A stretch of 14,792 nucleotides of DNA from an uncultured Acetatifactor sp. (GCA_910588225.1 CAJUQT010000070.1:1-14792), one strand, 5' to 3'. Positions 1-6,566 are shown, numbered from the stretch's first letter. A program made the numbers and translations. The notes: generated by a model from the sequence alone, not told the origin.

Positions 1-2
1 TC

Positions 3-95
3 AGGACCATAAAGGTCCTTGCAGGAGGCATCGCCCTTTGTGAACGAAACGCGAAGTTAGTACAAGGCTTGAAAAGCAGCTTTATTGTACAATAA
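3..95 (+). CDS. 3' end of an unidentified gene (partial, starts before window)
   Basis: One plus-strand frame is open from the left edge to a TAA at 93-95 and encodes 30 residues, including KVLAGGIALCERNAK and ending in SSFIVQ. The composition looks like a real protein C-terminus: a small-residue/hydrophobic run, then an amphipathic stretch. The other two plus frames stop early. I do not recognise the family. No clear terminator follows; the next gene's candidate promoter begins about 25 bp downstream. A short inverted repeat (3-8 with 14-19) lies within the coding stretch and is probably incidental. The fragment is too short to call with certainty. Confidence 0.4.
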   Translation, partial: RTIKVLAGGIALCERNAKLVQGLKSSFIVQ

Positions 96-119
96 TCAGA
101 TAGATTTTGTAAACCGGGG

Positions 120-148
120 TTGCATAAACTCCTTTTGTCGAATAAAAT
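120..148 (+). promoter_or_regulatory. Candidate sigma-A promoter of the Mrr-like gene
   Basis: TTGCAT (120-125), a 17-bp spacer, then TAAAAT (143-148) fits a vegetative sigma-A promoter with four of six and five of six consensus bases. The predicted start near 155 gives a short 5' leader of about 43 nt before the ATG at 198. The surroundings are AT-rich. This is a pattern match only. Confidence 0.5.
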
Positions 149-197
149 AGAGATATAACATTATTACAGGAAAAATCGAAAGAGACAAGAGAATTTT

Positions 198-647
198 ATG
201 AATACAAATCAGATAATTATTATTGCGGTTATTTCCGTGGGGGCTATGATGTTCAGTGCAGCGCTCTACCTGCTGAAGCGGGCGAAGAGAAGAATGCCGG
301 AGAACTTTGACCTGATGGAGGGGCATGAATTTGAATATTATTGTGCGGAACTGCTGAAAAAATGCGGATTCCAGGATGTGGAAGTTACCAGAGGAAGCGG
401 CGATTACGGCATAGATGTCCTTGCGGAAAAGGACGGAGTCACATATGCCATTCAATGTAAATGCTACGGGGCACCGGTGGGGATAAAAGCGGTCCAGGAA
501 GCATATGCCGGCCGGGATTATTATGACAGAATGGTGGGGGCGGTGCTTACCAATCAGTATTTCACCCAGCCTGCCGTGGAGGCGGCCCGGAAGCTAAAGA
601 TACTTCTGTGGGACAGGGGATATCTTGAAAGTATGGCTGAAGAGTAG
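198..647 (+). CDS. Membrane-tethered Mrr-type restriction-endonuclease-fold protein
   Basis: This 149-residue protein has a single hydrophobic segment at about residues 5-26 followed by a basic cluster (KRAKRR), which predicts an N-terminal membrane anchor with a cytoplasmic C-terminal domain. The domain carries the hallmarks of the Mrr_cat family of the PD-(D/E)xK superfamily: GHEFE (42-46), GSGDYGID (66-73, with Asp73 as likely metal ligand) and QCK (87-89). The family acts on DNA, often methylated DNA, but no DNA-recognition domain is present here, so the substrate is unknown. No methyltransferase or other restriction subunit lies nearby, so I do not call it a restriction system. The ATG at 198 is the first in frame; its ribosome binding site is weak (AAGAGA, about 10 nt upstream). 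It converges on the DUF885 gene. Confidence 0.75.
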   Translation: MNTNQIIIIAVISVGAMMFSAALYLLKRAKRRMPENFDLMEGHEFEYYCAELLKKCGFQDVEVTRGSGDYGIDVLAEKDGVTYAIQCKCYGAPVGIKAVQEAYAGRDYYDRMVGAVLTNQYFTQPAVEAARKLKILLWDRGYLESMAEE

Positions 648-665
648 AGGAGCTTTTGTGATTGC

Positions 666-696
666 GCAGCAGACAACCAAACGGGGTGTCTGCTGC
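666..696. terminator. Shared hairpin between convergent genes, possible bidirectional terminator
   Basis: GCAGCAGACA (666-675) and TGTCTGCTGC (687-696) form a perfect 10-bp stem with an 11-nt loop. It sits between the stop of the Mrr-like gene at 647 and the stop of the minus-strand DUF885 gene at 716. The position suits a terminator for both genes. Neither side has a clear T-run, so intrinsic termination is uncertain. Confidence 0.45.
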
Positions 697-715
697 AGTG
701 GTGTGACAGAGAAAA

Positions 716-2530
716 TCAGGACTGCAGTCGTTCCTGAAGGCTGAGAAAGTCTGAAGGACCACAGTCCAGATAAAAACAGTGGAAACGATAATCCGTATAC
801 TCTTTTTCCCACAGCTCTTTCGCCTGCTCCCGGAGGGATAAAATTTCCAGATATCCCAGATAATATTTAGGATAATTGCAGGGGGCCTGTATAATGTAAT
901 TATAGATGGCGCGGGAAGATTCTGAGTCCGTGATACCAAAACTTTCCAGCACCTTTGCAATCTGACTGTAGCCGGCGTTTTCATAATGTATCATGATATC
1001 AAGCAGAGAATACAGGCACAGCTGCAGACTGCGGTTGTGCTTTTCCAGCTGGGCCATAAGGGCAGCCATTTCCTGATTATTTTCCAGCAGAAGCTGTACG
1101 GCGTAATCATAAGACAGAAATTCCACATATAATGCCCAGCCCTCCTGATAACCGCCGTACCAGAGCAGTTGTCTGGCCGGGCGTTCGCCGGAGGAGAGGG
1201 CGGTACGATTGTGATAGACTGTCTGGTATAAATGTCCGGGATAGCCTTCATGTGCCAGTGTGGTGTACAGCTCCAGCCCGTCGGGTGTCTTACTGCGGTT
1301 TATGTAAATGTTGTTAGCGGCCGTGTCATCCAGAGGCGCGGTCAGATAAAAAGCCGGTGCGCAATATGCTTCCAGGCTGGGAGACACCGCCTTGACTGCT
1401 ATGTTTGAAGAGGGGCCGGGGATGGCAGGGAAATCCTCTGCCATTCTGTTCTGTAAATCCAGTATCATCTGAGAGGCGTTTTTATATGGAAAATTTTCCG
1501 TGGTATCCAGGGTGAGTTTTTGCACGATTTCTGGATGATTCCGGGCAAGTTTTTTTATTTCGCCATATTCAATGCCAAATTGCGTGGTCAACATTTCCTG
1601 AAGCTCGTTTATGGGGCGATAGGAACCGGTTTCGGAAATCAACAATTGTTCATAGTAGGTCTGTCCGTCAGGCAAAGCGGCCAGGCCAGAAGGCAGTATG
1701 GAGTCATCTTCCAGCTGAAGGAGGCCGTCCCCCAGAGCAATGTAAGCCGGCAGCAGTACGGTTTTCAACAGGCGGTTGTTCTGTGCTGTATAGGCAGCAG
1801 CTTCTTCGGGGGTTATCAGCTTCTCCTGAAGTATTTTTTCCAGTCGTTCCTGAAAAGTAGTCTGGAGAAAGTGGGTTCCTGTATCCAGACTTTCCGCGGT
1901 GATAACGGTGTCACACTGTTTGCGGACTTCTTTCAGGAAAGCGCCGGGCATACCATATCCGGCGGCAGCTTTTTCCTGTTCAAAGATAAGCAGTGAGGAA
2001 AAGTAATCATTGGTCTGATCCAGCAGCATCAGGTAGTCTTCCACATCCCGTTTGCTGCGGAATGTATATTCTGCCAGCAGGATTGGCAGTCGGGATTGTG
2101 CGCCTGAGGAGGGAGAGAGCGGTTCACTGTAATAAGGGAAGCTGTCCAGGGCCAGGGTGTTTTCCAGAGAACGCGTCATCAGCCGCCAGAGGATGGCATC
2201 GGATTCGGAAAGCCTATCCGGACATATGGTTTTCAGAGCGGCCAGTGTATTTTCTGTTTCGGCCTGGCTCTGTAGTGCCAGGTCAGCATGGTAGCAGGAC
2301 AGAACGGGCTCATATTCATGAATGCCGAAGTCATCTGGATTTGCCAGGGTATAGTGCATATTCAGCGTATTGGCTTTCATGTCGTTTATAAAAAGGGTGT
2401 TGGTAATATTGGTAAACCGTTTTTCGTCCCGCCTCCAGGAAAAAAGAAACAGTGTCATGCCGGAGAAAACCAGCAGAAAGCAAAGCCCAAAAAACAGTTG
2501 CCTGAAGGAAATAGAAGAATGCTTTTTCAA
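716..2530 (-). CDS. Membrane-anchored DUF885-family protein, putative zinc metallopeptidase
   Basis: The 604-residue product begins with a short basic stretch and one hydrophobic segment (about 11-31), predicting a signal anchor with the bulk outside the membrane. The C-terminal half carries the DUF885 signature: LAHEGYPGHLYQ (425-436), with His427, Glu428 and His433 as likely zinc/catalytic residues, and EGWALY (463-468), whose Glu463 is a likely third ligand. The family is thought to be peptidase-like; the substrate is not known. The length is normal for the family and the frame is intact. The start is TTG (2530-2528), chosen because AGGTGA lies 5 nt upstream and the membrane segment follows at once. 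It is transcribed away from the ribosomal cluster. On its upstream side I see only weak -10 candidates (TATACT, TATAAC) and no good -35. Confidence 0.85.
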   Translation of the reverse strand: MKKHSSISFRQLFFGLCFLLVFSGMTLFLFSWRRDEKRFTNITNTLFINDMKANTLNMHYTLANPDDFGIHEYEPVLSCYHADLALQSQAETENTLAALKTICPDRLSESDAILWRLMTRSLENTLALDSFPYYSEPLSPSSGAQSRLPILLAEYTFRSKRDVEDYLMLLDQTNDYFSSLLIFEQEKAAAGYGMPGAFLKEVRKQCDTVITAESLDTGTHFLQTTFQERLEKILQEKLITPEEAAAYTAQNNRLLKTVLLPAYIALGDGLLQLEDDSILPSGLAALPDGQTYYEQLLISETGSYRPINELQEMLTTQFGIEYGEIKKLARNHPEIVQKLTLDTTENFPYKNASQMILDLQNRMAEDFPAIPGPSSNIAVKAVSPSLEAYCAPAFYLTAPLDDTAANNIYINRSKTPDGLELYTTLAHEGYPGHLYQTVYHNRTALSSGERPARQLLWYGGYQEGWALYVEFLSYDYAVQLLLENNQEMAALMAQLEKHNRSLQLCLYSLLDIMIHYENAGYSQIAKVLESFGITDSESSRAIYNYIIQAPCNYPKYYLGYLEILSLREQAKELWEKEYTDYRFHCFYLDCGPSDFLSLQERLQS

Positions 2531-2713
2531 TGGATCACCTGAATGAAAATATTGTTATAGTATATGTAAAGGACGAAGGGTTTATGTTTGACTATGGCGG
2601 GGAAATGTGCGGAAAGGTATTTATGAATTGCCGGCAGAGGGATGTATAAGCAGATGTAACAGTCCAGAGACCTGTCTGACCTGTTACAAACAGATAAATT
2701 CGAGAAAAAACAG

Positions 2714-2742
2714 TTGACGTGCATATTTTGCTGTGTTATAGT
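2714..2742 (+). promoter_or_regulatory. Sigma-A promoter of rpmG-secE-nusG
   Basis: TTGACG (2714-2719), a 17-bp spacer and TATAGT (2737-2742) make a near-consensus vegetative promoter. Transcription should start near 2749, about 70 nt before rpmG. The leader contains a run of eight T at about 2769-2776, but the stem before it is only AAGA/TCTT, too weak to call an attenuator. The 183 bp between the DUF885 start and this promoter show nothing else I can support. Confidence 0.8.
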
Positions 2743-2819
2743 GGAAGAACGAGATAAGATTTTAGGTCTTTTTTTTATGCTTAAAATAAAACGGCGAAAG
2801 AACATGTGGAGGTAGCAAA

Positions 2820-2969
2820 ATGCGTACAAAAATCATTTTAGCTTGTACAGAGTGCAAACAGCGTAACTACAATACTACCAAGGAAAAGAAAACGCATCCT
2901 GACAGGATGGAAACGAGGAAGTATTGCAGATTCTGCAGAAAGCATACACTGCATAAAGAAACCAAATAA
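2820..2969 (+). CDS. rpmG: 50S ribosomal protein L33 (zinc-binding form)
   Basis: This 49-residue protein is a component of the 50S subunit. It starts MRTKIILACTEC and is rich in Lys and Arg. Four cysteines, Cys9-X2-Cys12 and Cys36-X2-Cys39, form the zinc ribbon of the C+ type of L33; paralogues without these cysteines occur in many Firmicutes. The length is typical. The ATG at 2820 follows a strong GGAGGT (2808-2813) with a 7-nt gap. It is the first gene after the 2714 promoter, and secE follows 42 bp later. rpmG directly before secE-nusG is the standard arrangement in Bacillus and Clostridia. I see no tRNA gene in the gap. Confidence 0.97.
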   Translation: MRTKIILACTECKQRNYNTTKEKKTHPDRMETRKYCRFCRKHTLHKETK

Positions 2970-3011
2970 GGAACCGGCAGCGCAGTCAGTTCGGAGTTGT
3001 CAGGGAAAGGT

Positions 3012-3224
3012 ATGGTTGAGATGGGAAATTCTGTGGAAAAGAAAGCGGGCCCTGGATTTTTCAAGGGGGTTAAGCAGGAATTTAAGAAAATTGTGTGGCC
3101 GGACAGGCAGTCTACCTTAAGACAGTCCATTGCGGTGGTTGTGATTTCAGTAGTGATGGGCGTTGTCATTGCAATACTGGATTATGTGGCAAAAGCAGGT
3201 GTGGACTTCATTATATCGATTTAG
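3012..3224 (+). CDS. secE: Preprotein translocase subunit SecE
   Basis: SecE is an essential membrane subunit of the SecYEG channel, clamping SecY. This is the short single-membrane-segment form of Gram-positive bacteria: a basic cytoplasmic N-terminus, the conserved amphipathic motif FKKIVWPDR (24-32), then one transmembrane helix (about 39-60). With the ATG at 3012 the product has 70 residues. AGGG (3002-3005) lies 6 nt upstream. An in-frame ATG at 3021 gives 67 residues and is almost as good. A TTG at 2997 is unlikely because it lacks spacing to any Shine-Dalgarno sequence. The stop lies 12 bp before nusG, suggesting translational coupling. Confidence 0.93.
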   Translation: MVEMGNSVEKKAGPGFFKGVKQEFKKIVWPDRQSTLRQSIAVVVISVVMGVVIAILDYVAKAGVDFIISI

Positions 3225-3236
3225 GCGAGGGTGATT

Positions 3237-3755
3237 ATGGCAGAGGCAAAATGGTATGTGGTTCATACCTATTCAGGATATGAGAACAAAGTCAAAGCCA
3301 ACATTGAGAAGACCATAGAGAACAATAAGCATCTTGCGGAGCAGATTCTGGAAGTGCGAGTTCCCCTGCAGGACGTAGTGGAGATGAAGAATGGCGCCAG
3401 GAAGACAGTGCAGAAGAAGATGTTTCCGGGTTATGTGCTTCTCAATATGGAAATGAATGACGACACATGGTATGTTGTCCGGAATACCCGGGGAGTTACG
3501 GGCTTTGTGGGACCGGGAAGCAAGCCGGTGCCGCTGACGGAGGCGGAAATGAAGCCTCTGGGAATCAAAACCGAGAATATCTCCATTGATTTTGCGGAAG
3601 GGGACAGTATTGCCGTTGTGGCGGGTATCTGGAAAGATACCATCGGTATTGTGCATAAGCTTGATTACAGCAAGCAGACGGCAACCATTAATGTGGAGCT
3701 GTTCGGCAGAGAGACCCCGGTGGAAATCAGTTTCGCGGAAGTCAGAAAGTTATAA
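3237..3755 (+). CDS. nusG: Transcription termination/antitermination factor NusG
   Basis: NusG binds the RNA polymerase clamp and modulates pausing and termination. The 172-residue product has the NGN domain (about 1-110), with WYVVHTYSGYENKVK near the start, FPGYV (63-67) and GVTGFVG (86-92), and a C-terminal KOW domain (about 122-172) beginning EGDSIAVVAG. The family is clear and the length normal. I chose the ATG at 3237 over the in-frame GTG at 3231 because GAGG (3227-3230) lies 6 nt before it and MAEAKWYVV is the usual NusG beginning. It lies 12 bp after secE, in the same operon. A structured 235-bp gap follows. Confidence 0.96.
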   Translation: MAEAKWYVVHTYSGYENKVKANIEKTIENNKHLAEQILEVRVPLQDVVEMKNGARKTVQKKMFPGYVLLNMEMNDDTWYVVRNTRGVTGFVGPGSKPVPLTEAEMKPLGIKTENISIDFAEGDSIAVVAGIWKDTIGIVHKLDYSKQTATINVELFGRETPVEISFAEVRKL

Positions 3756-3796
3756 GTAGGTATTTTCCGTTCGGAAGAGCGGTCGAATACATGTGT

Positions 3797-3896
3797 GGAC
3801 ATGTGCATTGTGGAGAATCCATAACAGATGTCCCGGCAAAAAGTGGGAGCAGAGTTACAGGGCATACCGTTTCCTTGGAAAATGGGAATGTTTTTT
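3797..3896 (+). promoter_or_regulatory. Structured leader in the nusG-rplK gap, possible L11-L1 operon control element
   Basis: The 235 bp between nusG (ends 3755) and rplK (3991) contain no convincing gene. A hairpin is formed by GGACAT (3797-3802) with ATGTCC (3828-3833), closed inside by TGGA (3811-3814) and TCCA (3818-3821) around a GAA loop. A second hairpin, CCGTTTC (3867-3873) with GAAAATGG (3878-3885, one bulge), is followed 5 nt later by six T (3891-3896) and could act as a weak attenuator. A CTGCG/CGCAG pair (3904-3908, 3918-3922) also exists. L1 autoregulates the L11-L1 operon in many bacteria, so a regulatory leader is plausible, but I did not recognise an L1-binding motif. No promoter is evident. 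Confidence 0.35.
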
Positions 3897-3990
3897 GTCA
3901 CGTCTGCGCCGAAGTGCCGCAGGCCAGGATTTTAAGGCAGCTGCAATGGAATCAATGGCGGCGGTTTACCACAATATAGGAGGTGCCAAA

Positions 3991-4416
3991 ATGGCAAAAA
4001 AAGTAACAGGTTATATCAAATTACAGATTCCTGCCGGCAAAGCGACACCGGCTCCGCCTGTTGGTCCTGCACTTGGACAGCATGGCGTAAACATTGTTGA
4101 ATTTACAAAGCAGTTCAACGCGAGGACCGCGGATAAGGGCGATGTCATTATTCCTGTGGTAATCACTGTATATGCGGACAGGTCCTTTAGTTTCATTACG
4201 AAGACTCCGCCTGCGGCAGTGCTGCTGAAGAAGGCGTGCAATGTAAAATCAGGCTCCGCAGTACCTAACAAGACAAAGGTTGCTTCTATTTCCAAAGCAA
4301 AGCTTCAGGAAATTGCAGAGCTGAAAATGCCGGATCTGAATGCGGCAAGCGTGGAAGCTGCTATGAGCATGATAGCGGGAACTGCACGCAGCATGGGCAT
4401 CACAGTTGAGGAGTAA
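3991..4416 (+). CDS. rplK: 50S ribosomal protein L11
   Basis: L11 binds the GTPase-associated region of 23S rRNA with L10-L12, stimulates elongation factors and is the thiostrepton-site protein. The 141-residue product matches the family end to end: MAKKVTGYIKLQIPAGKATP, the proline-rich switch PAPPVGPALGQHG (20-32), the linker near KTPPAA (71-76), and the RNA-binding C-terminal domain ending GTARSMGITVE. The ATG at 3991 follows a perfect AGGAGGTG (3978-3985) with a 5-nt gap. The frame stays open upstream to 3793, but that extension lacks family similarity and a ribosome binding site. rplA follows after 71 bp. Confidence 0.97.
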   Translation: MAKKVTGYIKLQIPAGKATPAPPVGPALGQHGVNIVEFTKQFNARTADKGDVIIPVVITVYADRSFSFITKTPPAAVLLKKACNVKSGSAVPNKTKVASISKAKLQEIAELKMPDLNAASVEAAMSMIAGTARSMGITVEE

Positions 4417-4468
4417 CAAACAGGAGATTTGTAAAACGAGAATTGGGAGACAACGGAAGTTGTCGTTT
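4416..4468 (+). other. Two hairpins in the rplK-rplA spacer
   Basis: Just after rplK, ACAAA (4416-4420) can pair with TTTGT (4428-4432). Next, GACAAC (4449-4454) and GTTGTC (4459-4464) form a perfect stem closed by a GGAA (GNRA-type) tetraloop; AAAC (4434-4437) and GTTT (4465-4468) can extend it across an 11-nt one-sided bulge. No T-run follows, so this is not an intrinsic terminator. It ends shortly before the rplA ribosome binding site and might serve in L1 feedback or mRNA stability; this is a guess. Confidence 0.35.
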
Positions 4469-4487
4469 GAACCTAGGAGGTAGAATA

Positions 4488-5177
4488 ATGAAACATGGCA
4501 AGAAATATGCAGAAGCTGCAAAGCTTGTAGATCGTTCTGCACTTTATGAGCCCGGCGATGCAATCGCTCTGGTCAAGAAAACAGCAACGGCGAAATTTGA
4601 TGAGACCGTTGAAGTACACATCAGAACCGGCTGTGATGGACGTCACGCGGAACAGCAGATTCGCGGCGCGGTAGTGCTTCCTAATGGCACGGGTAAGACC
4701 GTTAAGGTTCTGGTATTTGCAAAAGGTGATAAGGTGAACGAAGCCGAGGCTGCCGGTGCCGATTATGTGGGCGGTGAGGAGCTTATTCCTAAGATTCAGA
4801 AGGATGGCTGGCTGGACTTTGATGTGGTAGTGGCTACTCCTGATATGATGGGGGTGGTAGGGCGTCTTGGTAAGGTCCTGGGTCCCAAAGGCCTGATGCC
4901 GAATCCGAAAGCCGGCACAGTTACCATGGATGTGACGAAGGCCGTAAAGGATATCAAAGCCGGTAAAATTGAGTACAGACTTGATAAGACGAATATCATT
5001 CACGTTCCTGTGGGTAAGGTTTCCTTCACGGACGAAGCTCTTGCGGAGAACTTTAACGCTTTGATGGATGCCATCACAAAGGCAAGGCCCAGCGCAGTGA
5101 AAGGCCAGTTTCTGAAGAGCATTACGTTGACCAGCACCATGGGACCCGGCGTAAAGGTGAATGTGGCAAAGTATTAA
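4488..5177 (+). CDS. rplA: 50S ribosomal protein L1
   Basis: L1 forms the mobile L1 stalk at the tRNA exit side of the 50S subunit and in many species represses its own operon. The 229-residue product has the full family pattern: MKHGKKYAEAAKLVD, KFDETVEVHI (36-45, with the conserved Phe37), LGPKGLMPNP (131-140) and the RNA-binding STMGPGVKVN near the C-terminus (Thr217, Met218, Gly219). The length is normal. The ATG at 4488 follows AGGAGGT with a short gap; an in-frame ATG at 4443 lacks a ribosome binding site and homologous sequence. It is the last gene before the L10 leader. Confidence 0.97.
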   Translation: MKHGKKYAEAAKLVDRSALYEPGDAIALVKKTATAKFDETVEVHIRTGCDGRHAEQQIRGAVVLPNGTGKTVKVLVFAKGDKVNEAEAAGADYVGGEELIPKIQKDGWLDFDVVVATPDMMGVVGRLGKVLGPKGLMPNPKAGTVTMDVTKAVKDIKAGKIEYRLDKTNIIHVPVGKVSFTDEALAENFNALMDAITKARPSAVKGQFLKSITLTSTMGPGVKVNVAKY

Positions 5178-5227
5178 AGCTTCAGTTCGATAAACTACCG
5201 AACCGTTAAGGATTGTTATGGTAAAAG

Positions 5228-5261
5228 GGTAATAGTTCAGCGCTTTGTTTAAACTGTTACC
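5228..5261 (+). other. Hairpin downstream of rplA
   Basis: GGTAATAGTT (5228-5237) pairs with AACTGTTACC (5252-5261) over 10 bp, with one G.U pair and a 14-nt loop. A smaller GTTCG/CGAAC hairpin (5185-5189 with 5199-5203) precedes it. The following bases are A-rich, not T-rich, so it is not a standard intrinsic terminator. It may protect the 3' end of the rplKA message or be a processing site. The rest of 5178-5301 shows nothing else clear. Confidence 0.35.
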
Positions 5262-5301
5262 ACAAAAGGAATAAAAAAGACAATAAATGGTCATAAAGGG
5301 A

Positions 5302-5330
5302 TTGACTTTTGAAAATGGCTATGCTATTGT
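5302..5330 (+). promoter_or_regulatory. Internal promoter for rplJ-rplL
   Basis: TTGACT (5302-5307), a 17-bp spacer and TATTGT (5325-5330), with TGC directly before the -10 (extended -10), form a good vegetative promoter. The predicted start near 5337 coincides with the beginning of the L10 leader RNA at about 5341, which supports the call. Confidence 0.75.
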
Positions 5331-5340
5331 TATAAAATCA

Positions 5341-5551
5341 GGCCGAAGACAGTAGGTGCACGGTAAGCTTTCTGCTTCCGGGTGTAAATCCTACCGAGGA
5401 GAAGAATGAGCTGGACAGGAAGGGGTGTGAGGAGTTGTACACACTGCCGAGTGTTATAGCATACATTTGACGATTTGTCCTTCCGGAGTGGAAGGAGATT
5501 TTCCGAAGGCTTGTCTGAAGGAAATCTCCCGGCTGCACCGGAAGGATTTTT
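5341..5551 (+). promoter_or_regulatory. L10 ribosomal protein leader RNA (L10_leader)
   Basis: The segment opens with CCGAAGACAGTAGGTG and continues to CCTACCGAGG, the characteristic core of the L10 leader found before rplJ in Firmicutes. GTAGG (5352-5356) pairs with CCTAC (5390-5394); inside lies a bulged hairpin, CGGTAAGC with GCTTCCG, around TTTCT. ACACT/AGTGT (5441-5445, 5450-5454) forms a further hairpin. In known cases L10, or the L10-L12 complex, binds this RNA to repress rplJL. The 3' part forms an intrinsic terminator (separate entry), so control here is probably by premature termination. Confidence 0.88.
5478..5551 (+). terminator. Attenuator terminator at the end of the L10 leader
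   Basis: TCCTTCCGG (5478-5486) pairs perfectly with CCGGAAGGA (5538-5546) and is followed directly by five T (5547-5551). Inside, GGAGATTTTCC (5494-5504) pairs with GGAAATCTCC (5520-5529) with one bulged T. The left arm can instead pair locally: CCTTCC (5479-5484) with GGAAGG (5490-5495), or with GGAAGG at 5418-5423 in the L10 leader. Either choice would break the terminator. The rplJ start lies 49 nt after the T-run, so termination would block rplJL. Confidence 0.72.
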
Positions 5552-5600
5552 ACTTAAATGTACTTCTTTATCGGCATTCATTCTATAAGGAGGTAGAGAA

Positions 5601-6125
5601 ATGGCAAAGGTTGAATTAAAAAAACCCATTGTAGATGAGATTTCTGCAAGTATCAAGGATGCTCAGTCTGTAGTTCTGGTTGACTACCGTGGACTTACTG
5701 TCGAGCAGGATACAAAGCTCCGCAAGAACCTGCGTGAGGCGGGTATCACCTACAAGGTGTACAAAAATACCTTTATGAACTTTGCGTTCAAGGGTACGGC
5801 ATTTGAAGGCCTGGCCCCTTATCTGGAAGGCCCCAGTGCAGTGGCTATTTCCACTGAGGATGCCACAGCGCCCGCAAGAGTGCTATCTGAGTTCGCGAAG
5901 ACGGCAGACAAGCTGGAGATTAAGGCCGGCGTAGTGGAAGGTACCTTGTATGACGCCAAAGGAATGGCGGCGATTGCTAATATCCCGTCCAGAGAAGTCC
6001 TTATTTCCAAACTGCTTGGCAGTCTGCAGAGTCCTGTTACCAATTTCGCCCGTGTACTGAATCAGCTGGCGGAAAAAGGCGGCGCTTCTGCCTGTGCGGC
6101 ACCTGAAGCAGCTCCTGCCGAATAG
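5601..6125 (+). CDS. rplJ: 50S ribosomal protein L10
   Basis: L10 anchors the L7/L12 dimers to 23S rRNA, forming the base of the ribosomal stalk. The 174-residue product shows the conserved VVLVDYRGLTVEQ (24-36), KVYKNT (52-57) and GPSAVAI (78-84), followed by a C-terminal helix region that binds L12 dimers (about 130-158). It ends in an Ala/Pro-rich tail with one Cys (Cys165). The length is typical. The ATG at 5601 follows AAGGAGGT (5587-5594). It is preceded by its leader RNA and followed by rplL after 69 bp. That spacer has a small CCTGC/GCAGG hairpin, which may help balance expression, as several L12 copies are needed per L10. Confidence 0.97.
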   Translation: MAKVELKKPIVDEISASIKDAQSVVLVDYRGLTVEQDTKLRKNLREAGITYKVYKNTFMNFAFKGTAFEGLAPYLEGPSAVAISTEDATAPARVLSEFAKTADKLEIKAGVVEGTLYDAKGMAAIANIPSREVLISKLLGSLQSPVTNFARVLNQLAEKGGASACAAPEAAPAE

Positions 6126-6194
6126 GGCTGGAAAACCTGCATAAGGCAGGATAATAAGAAAATGTAGAAAAATAAAAAACGGAGGATACTAAAA

Positions 6195-6566
6195 ATGGCT
6201 AAGTTAACAGCTCAGGAACTGATCGAAGCGATCAAAGAGATGACCGTATTAGAGTTAAATGAACTTGTAAAGGCTTGCGAAGAAGAATTCGGTGTATCTG
6301 CGGCAGCAGGTGTTGTAGTTGCAGCGGCAGGCCCTGCAGCAGAAGAGGAAGAGAAGACAGAATTCGACGTTGAACTGACCGAGATCGGTGCAGAGAAGGT
6401 TAAGGTAATCAAGGTTGTTCGTGAGATTACCGGTCTGGGCCTGAAGGAGGCTAAGGATGCCGTTGAGAGCGCGCCGAAGATTGTAAAGGAAGGCGTTTCC
6501 AAGGAAGAAGCCGAGGAAGTGAAGAAGAAGCTGGAAGAAGTAGGCGCAAAGGCTACTCTGAAATAA
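6195..6566 (+). CDS. rplL: 50S ribosomal protein L7/L12
   Basis: L7/L12 is the multicopy stalk protein that recruits translational GTPases. The 123-residue, acidic product has an N-terminal dimerisation helix region (about 1-32), an Ala/Gly-rich hinge (about 35-52), and the conserved C-terminal domain with KVKVIKVVREITGLGLKEAK (68-87). The length is normal. The ATG at 6195 follows GGAGG (6181-6185). Transcription with rplJ and a strong terminator 15 bp after the stop define the operon end. Confidence 0.97.
   Translation: MAKLTAQELIEAIKEMTVLELNELVKACEEEFGVSAAAGVVVAAAGPAAEEEEKTEFDVELTEIGAEKVKVIKVVREITGLGLKEAKDAVESAPKIVKEGVSKEEAEEVKKKLEEVGAKATLK

Noticed and set aside
96..455. 119-codon minus-strand frame at the left end
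   Set aside because: It overlaps the Mrr-like gene antisense, whose PD-(D/E)xK motifs identify the real coding strand.
2754..2776. Attenuator before rpmG
   Set aside because: The T8 run is striking, but the preceding inverted repeat is only 4 bp and A/T-rich, too weak to support a terminator.
2777..2815. Short leader peptide (12 codons) upstream of rpmG
   Set aside because: An ATG-to-TAG frame exists and its stop overlaps the rpmG ribosome binding site region, but it lacks its own Shine-Dalgarno and has no regulatory codon bias.
2970..3011. tRNA-Trp gene between rpmG and secE
   Set aside because: Some Firmicutes have a tRNA here, but the 42-bp gap is too short for one.
3793..3990. In-frame 66-residue extension upstream of rplK
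   Set aside because: The extension has no L11 similarity and no ribosome binding site, while the ATG at 3991 has a perfect AGGAGGTG and gives the standard 141-residue L11.
4473..5294. 273-codon minus-strand frame opposite rplA
   Set aside because: It is a shadow of rplA; the sequence looks like a low-information translation and there is no supporting start signal.
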